A stretch of 64,000 nt of DNA from Pedomonas sp051304405 (lineage in GTDB: Bacteria > Pseudomonadota > Alphaproteobacteria > Sphingomonadales > Sphingomonadaceae): the NCBI RefSeq assembly GCF_051304405.1, contig NZ_JBPPGG010000008.1, positions 1-64,000 of the forward strand, given 5' to 3'. The first letter of the stretch is position 1; every line of letters starts with the position of its first letter. The notes under the pieces were generated by a model that was given only the letters and a program-made list of their open reading frames with translations, made no database searches and was not told where the DNA came from. This document shows positions 56,346-64,000 of the stretch, one piece after another. The position numbers and the translations under genes are program-made.

Positions 56346-58091
56346 ATGCTTGCACGCCTGAGCGGAGCCGACCTGGAGCGGCTTATGGACAGCATCGGCA
56401 CGCCGACCTTTCTCGTCGGCGTGACGGGCCCTGACGACTTCGTCATCCTCTACGCCAACCGGGAGATGCAGGCGGTTCTCGGCCTCTCCGCCGGGGATCT
56501 GCGCGGCCAGCCCTGCGCCGCCATCGCCCCGCCGGAGCAGGGGCAGGTGTTCCGCCATTATTTTCACCAGTGCTGGCTGGCGGGCGCGCCGGTGATGTTC
56601 GAGACGGCGCTGACGTCGCCCGGGGGCGAGCGCTGGCTGCGCGTCGCGCTCAACCCGGTGCGGGACGAGGCGGGCGCGGTCGTGCGCCTGCTCGGCACCG
56701 CGATCGACGTGACGCAGGAGCGGCAGGCGCAGGAGGCGGTGCGGTACCAGAATCTCCTGCTGCGGGCCCAGCAGGATCTGTCTCCCGACGGCATCCTCAT
56801 CACCGATGCGAACGGGGGGATGCTGAGCTGGAACGCCCGGTTCCGCCAGCTGTTCGGCCTGACGGACGCCGACATGAGCCAGGGCGCGGACCGGGTGTTT
56901 CCGCTGATCTTCGCCCAGCTTGCCGATGCCGAGGCCGCCCGCCGCAAGATCGACGCCCTCAATCGCAGCCCGTGCGCCGAGCTGGCGGGCGAGGAGCTGG
57001 AGCTGCGCAGCGGGAAGATCTACCAGCTCCTCAGCCGCAGCCTGATCGACGAAAACAGCCTGGGGCGCGTGCGCATCTGGTTCGTGCGGGACATCACCGA
57101 GAGCAAGCGCGCCGAGCGGGCGCTGGCCGAGGCCCATGCGCTCCAGAAGGCGATTCTCGGCAGCGCGCACCAGATGATCCTGTCGGTGGACCGCCATCTG
57201 GTGTTCCGCAGCTTCAACGCGGCGGCGGAGCGCCTCCTGGGCTACACGGCCGAGGAGATGGTGGGCAAGGCGACGCCCCTGCTGCTTCACGACCCGGTGG
57301 AGGTGGAGGAGCGCCGCACGGCCATGGGCCAGATGCTGGGGCGGGAGGCCTCCATCGACGAGGCATTTCACGGCCGTGCCCCGTCGGGCGAGCCGGACAT
57401 TCAGGTCTGGACCTACATCCGCAAGGACGGCAGCCGTCTGCCGGTGGAGCTGGCGCTGACCCGGCTGGCCGACGAGCAGGGCAATCATCTGGGCTATCTC
57501 GGCATCGCCACCGACATCACCGAGCGGATGGAGACCGAGCGCAAGCTGTTTGAGGTGGCGACGACCGACGCGCTGACCCGCCTGTGGAACCGGCGGCATT
57601 TCACCGAGCAGGCGACCAAGGCGCTGCTCCGGGCGCGCCGGTATGACGATCACGACTGCCTTGCGCTGATCGACATCGATTTTTTCAAGCGCATCAACGA
57701 CACCTACGGCCACGCGGCGGGTGACGCGGTGCTGGGGGCGGTGGCGCGGTGTCTGGACGCCACCCTGCGCCGGTCCGATTTCATGTGCCGCTGGGGCGGG
57801 GAGGAATTCGCGGCGCTGCTGGTCAATGTGGACGCGCAGGAGGCGCTCCGCGCGGCCGAGCGCATGCGCCAGGCGGTGGAGGCGCTGACGGTGCCGTGGG
57901 ACGGGGGAACCATTCCCGTCACCATCAGCATCGGCCTGTCCAATTTCCTGCGTAGCGAGACCTCGCTCGACGCCATTCTCTCCCGCGCCGACGCTGCGCT
58001 CTACGCGGCCAAGGCGGCGGGCCGCAACCGGGTGAATGTGGCCTGGGAGGCGCAGCCCGACAGCCCCCGCCCGGCGGCGCGCTCCGGCTAG
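56346..58091 (+). CDS. Multi-PAS diguanylate cyclase
   Basis: This 581-residue cytoplasmic protein has three PAS segments. They start near residues 10 (DSIGTPTFLVGVTGPDDFVIL), 140 (ILITDANGGMLSWNARFRQLFG) and 270 (MILSVDRHLVFRSFNAAAERLLG). A PAS-linked coil is followed by a GGDEF domain from about 405. The active motif is GGEEF in RWGGEEFAALL, and an inhibitory-site RxxD precedes it by five residues (RRSD). That predicts an active, product-inhibited cyclic-di-GMP synthase. No EAL domain follows. It ends in a CTAG shared with the convergent TetR gene. The ligand of the PAS domains is unknown. Confidence 0.88.
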   Translation: MLARLSGADLERLMDSIGTPTFLVGVTGPDDFVILYANREMQAVLGLSAGDLRGQPCAAIAPPEQGQVFRHYFHQCWLAGAPVMFETALTSPGGERWLRVALNPVRDEAGAVVRLLGTAIDVTQERQAQEAVRYQNLLLRAQQDLSPDGILITDANGGMLSWNARFRQLFGLTDADMSQGADRVFPLIFAQLADAEAARRKIDALNRSPCAELAGEELELRSGKIYQLLSRSLIDENSLGRVRIWFVRDITESKRAERALAEAHALQKAILGSAHQMILSVDRHLVFRSFNAAAERLLGYTAEEMVGKATPLLLHDPVEVEERRTAMGQMLGREASIDEAFHGRAPSGEPDIQVWTYIRKDGSRLPVELALTRLADEQGNHLGYLGIATDITERMETERKLFEVATTDALTRLWNRRHFTEQATKALLRARRYDDHDCLALIDIDFFKRINDTYGHAAGDAVLGAVARCLDATLRRSDFMCRWGGEEFAALLVNVDAQEALRAAERMRQAVEALTVPWDGGTIPVTISIGLSNFLRSETSLDAILSRADAALYAAKAAGRNRVNVAWEAQPDSPRPAARSG

Positions 58092-58798
58092 CGGGTCTCC
58101 TCCATCCGGTCCGCCGCCTCCGTCGGCAGGCCGAGGTAGGCGAGGCTCATGCGCAGCGCCTCCCGCTTGAAGGCGTCGCTGGCCGCCTGAAGGGGCGCGT
58201 CCGGCCGGCGGGTGAGGGGGATCTCGCCCCACACCACCGCGCTGCGGATCGTGTTGTGCAGGTAGCGCACCGCCCCCTCCACGTCGCGGTGGGCGAGGCG
58301 CGCCGCGTGCGGCTCCAGCAGCCGGGCGATGGTGGAGACCACCAGCGCGTTGCCCCGGTGGACCTGGTCATAGATCACCGGGTTGACGATGCGCTGCCGC
58401 TCCATCAGCCGCAGCACGCCCCCGTCCTGCCGGAACGCGCCGAAGATGATCTCCATGTGGAAGGCGACGATGTCCTCCGCCCGCTTGCCCACCCAGCGCT
58501 CGGGCCGGCCCATCTCGGTGATCTGCTCGAACCGCACCCGGCGGTAGCCTTCCATGATCGCGAGCAGGATCGCCTGCTTGTCGGCGAAACGGTTGTAGAT
58601 GGCGCCGATCGAGACGCCCGAGGCGCGGGCGATGTCGGCGATGGAGGTCTCCTCGAAGCCCTGCTCGGTGAACAGGGTGGTCGCCGCGCGCAGCACCTTT
58701 TCCATGGAGGCGCGGCTGCGGCTCTGCCGGGGCGGCGCGACCCAGTCGTTGTCCTCGTAAACAGCGATGTCGCTTGTGCGCTTGATGAGCTGGCTCAT
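58088..58798 (-). CDS. TetR-family regulator of the Rieske operon
   Basis: This 236-residue protein has an N-terminal helix-turn-helix: VLRAATTLFTEQGFEETSIADIARASGVSIGAIYNRFADKQAIL. The rest is a ligand-binding domain. It faces the Rieske genes across about 165 bases of promoter DNA, which makes it a likely repressor of them. Its stop codon overlaps the stop of the diguanylate cyclase on the other strand by three bases. No operator palindrome was assigned. Confidence 0.87.
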   Translation of the reverse strand: MSQLIKRTSDIAVYEDNDWVAPPRQSRSRASMEKVLRAATTLFTEQGFEETSIADIARASGVSIGAIYNRFADKQAILLAIMEGYRRVRFEQITEMGRPERWVGKRAEDIVAFHMEIIFGAFRQDGGVLRLMERQRIVNPVIYDQVHRGNALVVSTIARLLEPHAARLAHRDVEGAVRYLHNTIRSAVVWGEIPLTRRPDAPLQAASDAFKREALRMSLAYLGLPTEAADRMEETR

Positions 58799-58964
58799 GC
58801 CCGTGGCCCCGCAGTCTTCCGGCGATGATCTCCCGGCACTGCCTATAGATCAGGCCGCGCGCCGGGCCGCGTCCTGTTCAAAGTCACAGGTTGCGGATCG
58901 CCCTGCCTCCCGCATTATCCGAAAAATAGAATCATAATTCTAATTCGGTGGGGAGAAAAGAGAG

Positions 58965-60335
58965 ATGGATACGCCAACCGTGCCGGCCGCCCGGTGCCCT
59001 GGTCCCAGCTATCAGGATATCGCCCTGCGGGACGGCCCCGTGCCCGAGCCCCTGTCGATTCAGTCCAATCCGCCCCAGTCCACCGCCGATATTCCCTTCG
59101 AGCGCTACACCAGCCAGGCCTTCTTCGATCTGGAGATGGAGCGGATGTGGCGCCGCGTGTGGCAGTACGCCTGCCGCGAGGAGCACCTGCCCGAGCCGGG
59201 TGATTATTACGTCTACGACATCGGCCGCCGCTCCATTCTGATCGTCCGGCAGGAGGACGGCAGCCTCAAGGCCTATCACAACAGCTGCCTGCATCGCGGC
59301 ACCAAGCTCAAGCCGTCCAACAGCAGCGGCTGGACCCCGAGTCTGGCCTGCCCCTTCCACGGCTGGGACTGGAACCTGGACGGCACCCTCAAGAACCTGC
59401 CCTGCCGCTGGGATTTCCCGCACGTGAAGGACGAGGCCGCCCGCCTGCCGGAGGTGCAGGTGGACAGCTGGAACGGCTTCGTGTTCATCAACATGGACCG
59501 CTCCGCTCCGCCGCTGCTCGAGTATCTGGAAGTGCTGCCCGAGCACTGGAAGCGCTGGGACATGACCAACTGGTATGTCCACACCCATGTGCGCAAGCGC
59601 CTGCCCGCCAACTGGAAGGTGGCGATCGAGGCGTTCATGGAGGCCTATCACACGCCGGTTGCCCACCCGGAGATGACCCATGTGGTGGGCGACCACAACA
59701 TGCAGCACGACATCTTCAGCCGCCATGTGAGCCGCGACCTCTGCCCGATGGCGAGCCCCAGCCCCACCTCGCCGCTCAACCTGTCGGAGCAGGAGCTGCT
59801 GGACCGGATGCTGGTGTCGGACCGCTCGGTGGTGAGCGAGCGCCGTCTGGTGCCGGAGGGCAAGACCGCCCGCTCGGTGATGGCAGAGCAGATGCGCGAG
59901 ACCATGAGGAACAGCTACGGACACGACTACTCCCACCTGTCGGTGCCGGAGATGATCGACTCCATCAAGTATCATCTCTTCCCGAACGTGTTTCTCTACG
60001 CGGGCGTGGCGCTGCGCCTGCTCCAGCAGTACCGGCCGGTCGGCAACAGCCCGGATCACTGTTACTTTGACCAGTTGGTGTTCCGCCCCAAACCGGCGGA
60101 TGGTTCCGAGCCGCCCGTTGCTGAAGTGGTCGAGATCGGTGAGGACGAAAGCTACACCACCGTGCCCGGCATGGATCCGTTCCTTGCCAGCGTGCTCGAC
60201 CAGGACACCGACATCATGCGGTGGCAGCGTGAGGGCATGTACGCCAGCGAGAAGGGCGCGGAGACTCTCGCCCGCTATCAGGAAGCGCGCATCCGGCATC
60301 TGCACGAGACGCTGGATTTCTACCTGAACCGCTAG
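58965..60335 (+). CDS. Rieske-type aromatic-ring/substrate oxygenase alpha subunit 1
   Basis: This 456-residue oxygenase has an N-terminal Rieske domain with CLHRG (Cys about 107) and CPFHGW (Cys about 130). Then comes the non-haem iron site NWKVAIEAFMEAYHTPVAHPEM, which gives the 2-His residues in the catalytic domain near 220-235. The ATG at 58965 has GGGGAG upstream. It is followed after 44 bases by a paralogue of similar length. There is no beta subunit, ferredoxin or reductase beside it. An electron-transfer partner must therefore come from elsewhere. The substrate is not predictable. The presence of a lactonase and CoA-type enzyme downstream suggests ring-cleavage or side-chain degradation. 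Confidence 0.9.
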   Translation: MDTPTVPAARCPGPSYQDIALRDGPVPEPLSIQSNPPQSTADIPFERYTSQAFFDLEMERMWRRVWQYACREEHLPEPGDYYVYDIGRRSILIVRQEDGSLKAYHNSCLHRGTKLKPSNSSGWTPSLACPFHGWDWNLDGTLKNLPCRWDFPHVKDEAARLPEVQVDSWNGFVFINMDRSAPPLLEYLEVLPEHWKRWDMTNWYVHTHVRKRLPANWKVAIEAFMEAYHTPVAHPEMTHVVGDHNMQHDIFSRHVSRDLCPMASPSPTSPLNLSEQELLDRMLVSDRSVVSERRLVPEGKTARSVMAEQMRETMRNSYGHDYSHLSVPEMIDSIKYHLFPNVFLYAGVALRLLQQYRPVGNSPDHCYFDQLVFRPKPADGSEPPVAEVVEIGEDESYTTVPGMDPFLASVLDQDTDIMRWQREGMYASEKGAETLARYQEARIRHLHETLDFYLNR

Positions 60336-60379
60336 TCAGAGCCTTCGCGTCCGGGCCCATACTGGAAAAAGGAATACCC

Positions 60380-61780
60380 ATGTCAGACCGCGATCCCGCC
60401 AACCGCTCCGCCCAGATTCCCCGCTGCCCCGGGACATCGTGGGACGACATCATGGCAACCGACACCCGGCCCGTCCCCGAGTTCATGAAGGAGGACGCCT
60501 ACGAGTATCGCGGGTCCGAGCCGCTGGCGGCGGAGCGCTACACCAGCCGCGAATTCATGGAGCTGGAAAACCGCAAGATGTGGCCGCGCGTGTGGCAGTT
60601 CGCGGCGCGCGAGGAAGACCTGCCCGAGCCCGGCGATTATGTGGTCTACGAGATCGCGGGCCGCTCCTACCTCATCGTGCGTCAGGAAGACGGCTCGGTG
60701 CGGGCGTTCCATAACGTCTGCCTCCATCGCGGCCGCAAGCTGCGCACGGAGAGCGGCTGGGCGGCGGATTTCCAGTGCCCGTTCCACGGCTTCACCTGGA
60801 ATACGGACGGCAGCCTGAAGCACATTCCCTGCCGCTGGGACTTCCCGCACCTGACCGAGGAAAAGATGAAGCTGCCCGAGCCCGAGGTGGGCCGCTGGGG
60901 CGGCTATATTTTCCTGCGCGAGGAGCCGGGCGGCCCGAGCCTTGAGGAATTCCTGGCGCCGCTGCCGGAGCACTTCAAGCGCTGGAGGCATGAGGAGTGC
61001 ACCACCGCCATCTGGGTTGCCAAGGTGGTGCCGGCCAACTGGAAGGTGACGGCGGAGGCCTTCATGGAGGCCTGGCACGCGCTGGTCACCCACCCGCAGC
61101 TGCTGCCGTTCACGGGCGATGCCAACACCCGCTACAACATCTACGGCGACAACGTGAACGTGGCCTTCACGCCGTTCGCGGTCATGTCCCCGCACATCGA
61201 CCCGGAGGGCAAGAGCCAGCAGTGGATCGTCGACGAGTTCGTCAAATACAACGGCCGCTCGGCGGACAACTATGACGGCGAGGCCAGCCTGCGCGTCGAG
61301 GTGCCGGAGGGTCTGACCGCCCGCCGCGCGCTGGCGGAGGCGGCGCGCAAGCAGTACACCCAGATGTTCGGTCACGACCACAGCCACGCGACCGACTCCG
61401 AACTGCTCGACGCCTTCACCTACAACGTGTTCCCGAACTTCGCGCCGTGGGGCGGGTTCATGCCGAACATCGTCTACCGCTGGCGGCCGGGCAGCGATCC
61501 CGATCACTGCCTGATGGAGGTGCGCATTCTCACCCGCGTGCCGCCGGGCCAGCCGATCCCGCGCTCGGTGCCGATGAAGATGCTGGGCGCGGACGAGCCC
61601 TGGTCCACGGCCAAGGAGCTGGGCATCCTCGGCGACGTGTTCGATCAGGACATGGAAAACCTGCCCTACGTTCAGGAAGGCCTGAAGGCCTCGAAGAACG
61701 GCGAGGTGCAGCTCGGCAACTATCAGGAAATCCGCGTCCGCCAGTTCCACCAGACGCTCGACAAGTATCTGGCGGACTGA
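60380..61780 (+). CDS. Rieske-type oxygenase alpha subunit 2
   Basis: This 466-residue Rieske oxygenase parallels the upstream one: CLHRGRK (Cys about 114), CPFHGF (Cys about 133) and NWKVTAEAFMEAWHALVTHPQ near residue 217. The ATG at 60380 has AAGGA upstream. Both proteins share YTSxxFxxLExxxMWxRVWQ(F/Y)A near the N-terminus. They are clear paralogues, but differ enough to suggest different substrates or paired use. The stop is followed after 39 bases by the lactonase gene. Confidence 0.9.
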   Translation: MSDRDPANRSAQIPRCPGTSWDDIMATDTRPVPEFMKEDAYEYRGSEPLAAERYTSREFMELENRKMWPRVWQFAAREEDLPEPGDYVVYEIAGRSYLIVRQEDGSVRAFHNVCLHRGRKLRTESGWAADFQCPFHGFTWNTDGSLKHIPCRWDFPHLTEEKMKLPEPEVGRWGGYIFLREEPGGPSLEEFLAPLPEHFKRWRHEECTTAIWVAKVVPANWKVTAEAFMEAWHALVTHPQLLPFTGDANTRYNIYGDNVNVAFTPFAVMSPHIDPEGKSQQWIVDEFVKYNGRSADNYDGEASLRVEVPEGLTARRALAEAARKQYTQMFGHDHSHATDSELLDAFTYNVFPNFAPWGGFMPNIVYRWRPGSDPDHCLMEVRILTRVPPGQPIPRSVPMKMLGADEPWSTAKELGILGDVFDQDMENLPYVQEGLKASKNGEVQLGNYQEIRVRQFHQTLDKYLAD

Positions 61781-61819
61781 CCGGCGCGCAAAGGCGCTCA
61801 AGGAACGGGGGGAGGGCCG

Positions 61820-62701
61820 ATGGGCGAGGCGGCTATGATCGCGCACGAGACGCTGGCGGACGGGTTCGTCTTTGCCGAGGCGCCGCGGGCGGATAACGAC
61901 GGCAGCGTCTGTTTCAGCGACCTGACCGGCGGCGGCATCTACCGCTGGCGGCCGGGCGGGGTGGAAACCGTGCTGCCGGAGCGGCTGTGGGTCGGCGGCA
62001 TCGTTCTCGACGAGAGCGGCGCCGTCGTCTGCTCCGGCCGGGGCGGCCTTGCGGTCGTCCCCCCGGGCGCGGGCGTCGCCCGCCCCCTGCTTTCGCAGAT
62101 CGACGGCCAGCCCGTCCTTGCCGTCAACGACATCGAGGCGGACGGGCGGGGCGGCCTGTTCGGCGGCACGGTGGACTTCCCCGCCATTCTCGAGCGCGGC
62201 GAGCCGCCCCAGCCGGGCGTGCTGTTCCATCTGTCGCCCGAGGGCAAGGCGACGGTGCTGCGCGAGGGCGTGGCCGTCTCCAACGGCATGGGCTTCAGCC
62301 CGGACGGGCGGATTTTCTACCACTCGATCTCGCTCAGCGGCATCTGGGCCTACGACATCGGCGCGGACGGAATGCCGCGCAATCCCGTGCTGTTCGCGGC
62401 GCGGGAGGATTGCGACGGCCTGGCGGTGGACCAGGAGGGCGGCATCTGGGTTGCGTGCTGGTCAACGGGCGAGGTGATCCGCTTCCGCCCCGATGGCGTG
62501 ATCGACCGCACCGTCACTTTCCCCGGCCTTGCCGTCACCGGCCTCGGCTTTGGCGGCAAGGATCTGACCGAGCTGTATGTGGGCCTCGGCACGCTGGGCG
62601 GCGAGGCCGGACCGGGCGGGCTGGCGCGCCTGCGCACCGACGTTCCGGGCCTGCGGGAAGGCCGCACCCGCCTCGACGCTGCTCTCATCGCCCGCGCCTG
62701 A
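61820..62701 (+). CDS. SMP-30/gluconolactonase-family hydrolase
   Basis: This 293-residue six-bladed propeller belongs to the SMP-30/gluconolaconase/LRE group. Typical segments are FAEAPRADNDGSVCFSDLTGGGIYRW at the start, LAVNDIEADGRGGLFGGTVDF in the middle and SNGMGFSPDGRIFYHS. The metal-binding Glu, Asn and Asp are in such segments. The start at 61820 has GGGAGGG upstream. An internal Met at 61835 is less likely. Known members hydrolyse lactones or bind metals. In this operon it may open a lactone made by the Rieske enzymes. Confidence 0.85.
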   Translation: MGEAAMIAHETLADGFVFAEAPRADNDGSVCFSDLTGGGIYRWRPGGVETVLPERLWVGGIVLDESGAVVCSGRGGLAVVPPGAGVARPLLSQIDGQPVLAVNDIEADGRGGLFGGTVDFPAILERGEPPQPGVLFHLSPEGKATVLREGVAVSNGMGFSPDGRIFYHSISLSGIWAYDIGADGMPRNPVLFAAREDCDGLAVDQEGGIWVACWSTGEVIRFRPDGVIDRTVTFPGLAVTGLGFGGKDLTELYVGLGTLGGEAGPGGLARLRTDVPGLREGRTRLDAALIARA

Positions 62702-62726
62702 GCGCGACAGGAGAAAGACAAAACCG

Positions 62727-63773
62727 ATGACGACCACCCCCCCGAAGTCGATGACGACCCGGGTCACCCGGCTGCTTGGCACGCGCTATCCCATCATCCA
62801 GGGCGGCATGCAGTGGGTGGGGCGCGCGGAGCTGGCCTCCGCCGTCTCCAACGCGGGCGGCCTTGGCATCCTGACGGCGCTGACCCAGCCGACGCCGGAG
62901 GCGCTGGCGGAGGAAATCCGCCGCTGCCGGTCGCTCACCGATCAGCCGTTCGGCGTCAACCTCACCATGCTGCCAACCGCCAGCCCGCCGCCCTATGCGG
63001 CGTATCTGGAGGCGGCGCTGGACGGCGGCGTGCGCGTGCTGGAGACGGCCGGGCGCGTGCCGCCCGAATTCATCGCCCGGGCCAAATCGGTGGGCGCGGT
63101 CATCGTTCACAAGTGCACGGCGGTGCGCCATGCCCTCTCCGCCCAGCGCATGGGCGTGGACGCCATCAGCATCGACGGCTTCGAGGCGGCGGGCCATCCG
63201 GGCGAGGATGACGTGGCGAGCCTCGTGCTGATCCCGGCGGCGGTCGATGCGCTGGACATTCCCGTCATCGCCTCCGGCGGCATCGGCGACGGGCGCGGCA
63301 TGGCGGCGGCGCTGGCGCTGGGCGCGGAAGGCGTCAACATGGGCACCCGCTTCTGCGCCACGCAGGAAGCGCCGCTCCATGCCAACATCAAGCAGGCGCT
63401 GGTGAACGCCAGCGAGCGCGACACCCGCCTCATTTTCCGCACCCTGCGCAACACCGGGCGCGTGCTGAAAAATGCGGTGGCGGAGGAAGTGATCGCCATC
63501 GAGACCCGGCCGGGCGGCTGCACGTTCGACGACATCCGCCACCTGGTCGCCGGCGCGCGCGGGCGGCAGGCGCTGGAGACGGGCGACGTGGAGGGCGGTC
63601 TCGTCTGGGCGAGCCAGGTGGTCGGCCTCATCCGCGACGTGCCCACCTGTGCCGAACTGATCGCCCGCATGGTGGCGGACTGCCAGCGGGCGCTGGGCAC
63701 GGCCAGTGGATTTTTCGAACCGCAGGACAGCGCGGCGCAGGCCGCCGGCCTTGCATGCGAGATGCAGCCATGA
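62727..63773 (+). CDS. Nitronate-monooxygenase-like FMN oxidoreductase
   Basis: This 348-residue TIM-barrel flavoprotein belongs to the 2-nitropropane dioxygenase/NMO family. TRYPIIQGGMQWVGRAELASAVSNAGGLG is the N-terminal strand and flavin-binding turn, SIDGFEAAGHPGEDD holds the conserved Gly/His, and IASGGIGDGRGMAAALALGAEGVNMGTRF binds the FMN phosphate. The ATG at 62727 follows GGAG at longer spacing. An alternative start lies at 62751. It overlaps the next gene (ATGA). The family also includes enoyl-ACP reductases (FabK) and other oxidases, so the reaction is open. Confidence 0.85.
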   Translation: MTTTPPKSMTTRVTRLLGTRYPIIQGGMQWVGRAELASAVSNAGGLGILTALTQPTPEALAEEIRRCRSLTDQPFGVNLTMLPTASPPPYAAYLEAALDGGVRVLETAGRVPPEFIARAKSVGAVIVHKCTAVRHALSAQRMGVDAISIDGFEAAGHPGEDDVASLVLIPAAVDALDIPVIASGGIGDGRGMAAALALGAEGVNMGTRFCATQEAPLHANIKQALVNASERDTRLIFRTLRNTGRVLKNAVAEEVIAIETRPGGCTFDDIRHLVAGARGRQALETGDVEGGLVWASQVVGLIRDVPTCAELIARMVADCQRALGTASGFFEPQDSAAQAAGLACEMQP

Positions 63774-64000
63774 GCGACAGCGCATTTTTCGTCACGGAAA
63801 CGCCGGAGCCCGGCATCGCGCTGGTGCGGCTGGCGCGTCCCGGCAGCCTCAACGCCATGACCGTGCCCATGGTCGAGGCGCTGCGCGCCGAACTGGAGCG
63901 GCTGGATGCGGACCCGGAGTGCCGGGTCATCGTCCTCACCGGCGAGGGGCGCGGCTTCTGCGCCGGGCTCGACCTCAAGGCCGTGCTGCCGGAGGGCGGG
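63770..64000 (+). CDS. Enoyl-CoA hydratase/isomerase family protein, cut at the window end
   Basis: Only the first 77 codons are present. The frame begins MSDSAFFVTETPEPGIALVR and shows RPGSLNAMTVPMVEALRAEL, then CRVIVLTGEGRGFCAGLDLK. These are the crotonase-fold start and the acyl-CoA oxyanion-hole motif (GRGFCAGLDL). It overlaps the NMO-like stop by four bases (ATGA) and continues the same operon past the window. Confidence 0.9.
   Translation, partial: MSDSAFFVTETPEPGIALVRLARPGSLNAMTVPMVEALRAELERLDADPECRVIVLTGEGRGFCAGLDLKAVLPEGG

Overview
The window reads as chromosomal DNA of an alphaproteobacterium, most likely a member of the Sphingomonadales. The grounds are the 16S sequence, the order 16S-tRNA-Ile-tRNA-Ala-23S-5S-tRNA-fMet, the high G+C, and many TonB-dependent receptors, Rieske oxygenases and large surface proteins. 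The genus was assigned by recognition, not by a search.

Layout. 0.2-5.5 kb holds a complete rRNA operon ending in tRNA-fMet and a strong terminator. 5.6-6.2 kb is a scar: a partial copy of the tRNA-fMet 3' end and a decayed IS3-type transposase. 6.3-15.5 kb is a complete type I-C CRISPR-Cas locus (cas3-cas5-cas8c-cas7-cas4-cas1-cas2) with an array of 17 repeats and 16 spacers. 15.9-16.9 kb has one metallo-beta-lactamase-fold gene. 17.3-29.8 kb has two large cell-surface genes: a 2963-residue DUF11-repeat/OmpA protein and a beta-barrel outer-membrane protein. 30.3-32.5 kb has a catalase-peroxidase with a signal peptide.

33.1-42.5 kb is the most interesting part: a lasso-peptide locus of visibly lower G+C than its flanks. 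On the minus strand a B protein (leader recognition plus transglutaminase-like protease) and a C protein (asparagine-synthetase-like cyclase) are followed by two tiny precursor genes of 29 and 28 codons, too short for ordinary gene callers. Their leaders are only about 12 residues and keep the alphaproteobacterial LG-x-x-S-x-E-T-K end. Both predicted cores start with Asp. Facing them on the plus strand are a TonB-dependent receptor and a divergent S8 (subtilisin-like) protein. In astexin-type clusters the corresponding hydrolase is an S9-type isopeptidase. No ABC exporter is present.

43.0-46.6 kb carries two tandem DUF885 metallopeptidase paralogues. 47-49 kb has a DUF4010/MgtC-type membrane protein and a free methionine-R-sulfoxide reductase. 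49.1-64 kb looks catabolic: a TonB receptor, a cytochrome/PQQ dehydrogenase of the polyvinyl-alcohol-dehydrogenase type, two TetR regulators, an SDR dehydrogenase, a GFA-family protein, a PAS-GGDEF diguanylate cyclase, two Rieske oxygenase alpha subunits, an SMP-30 lactonase, a nitronate-monooxygenase-like flavoprotein and an enoyl-CoA hydratase cut by the window end. The substrate cannot be named from sequence alone.
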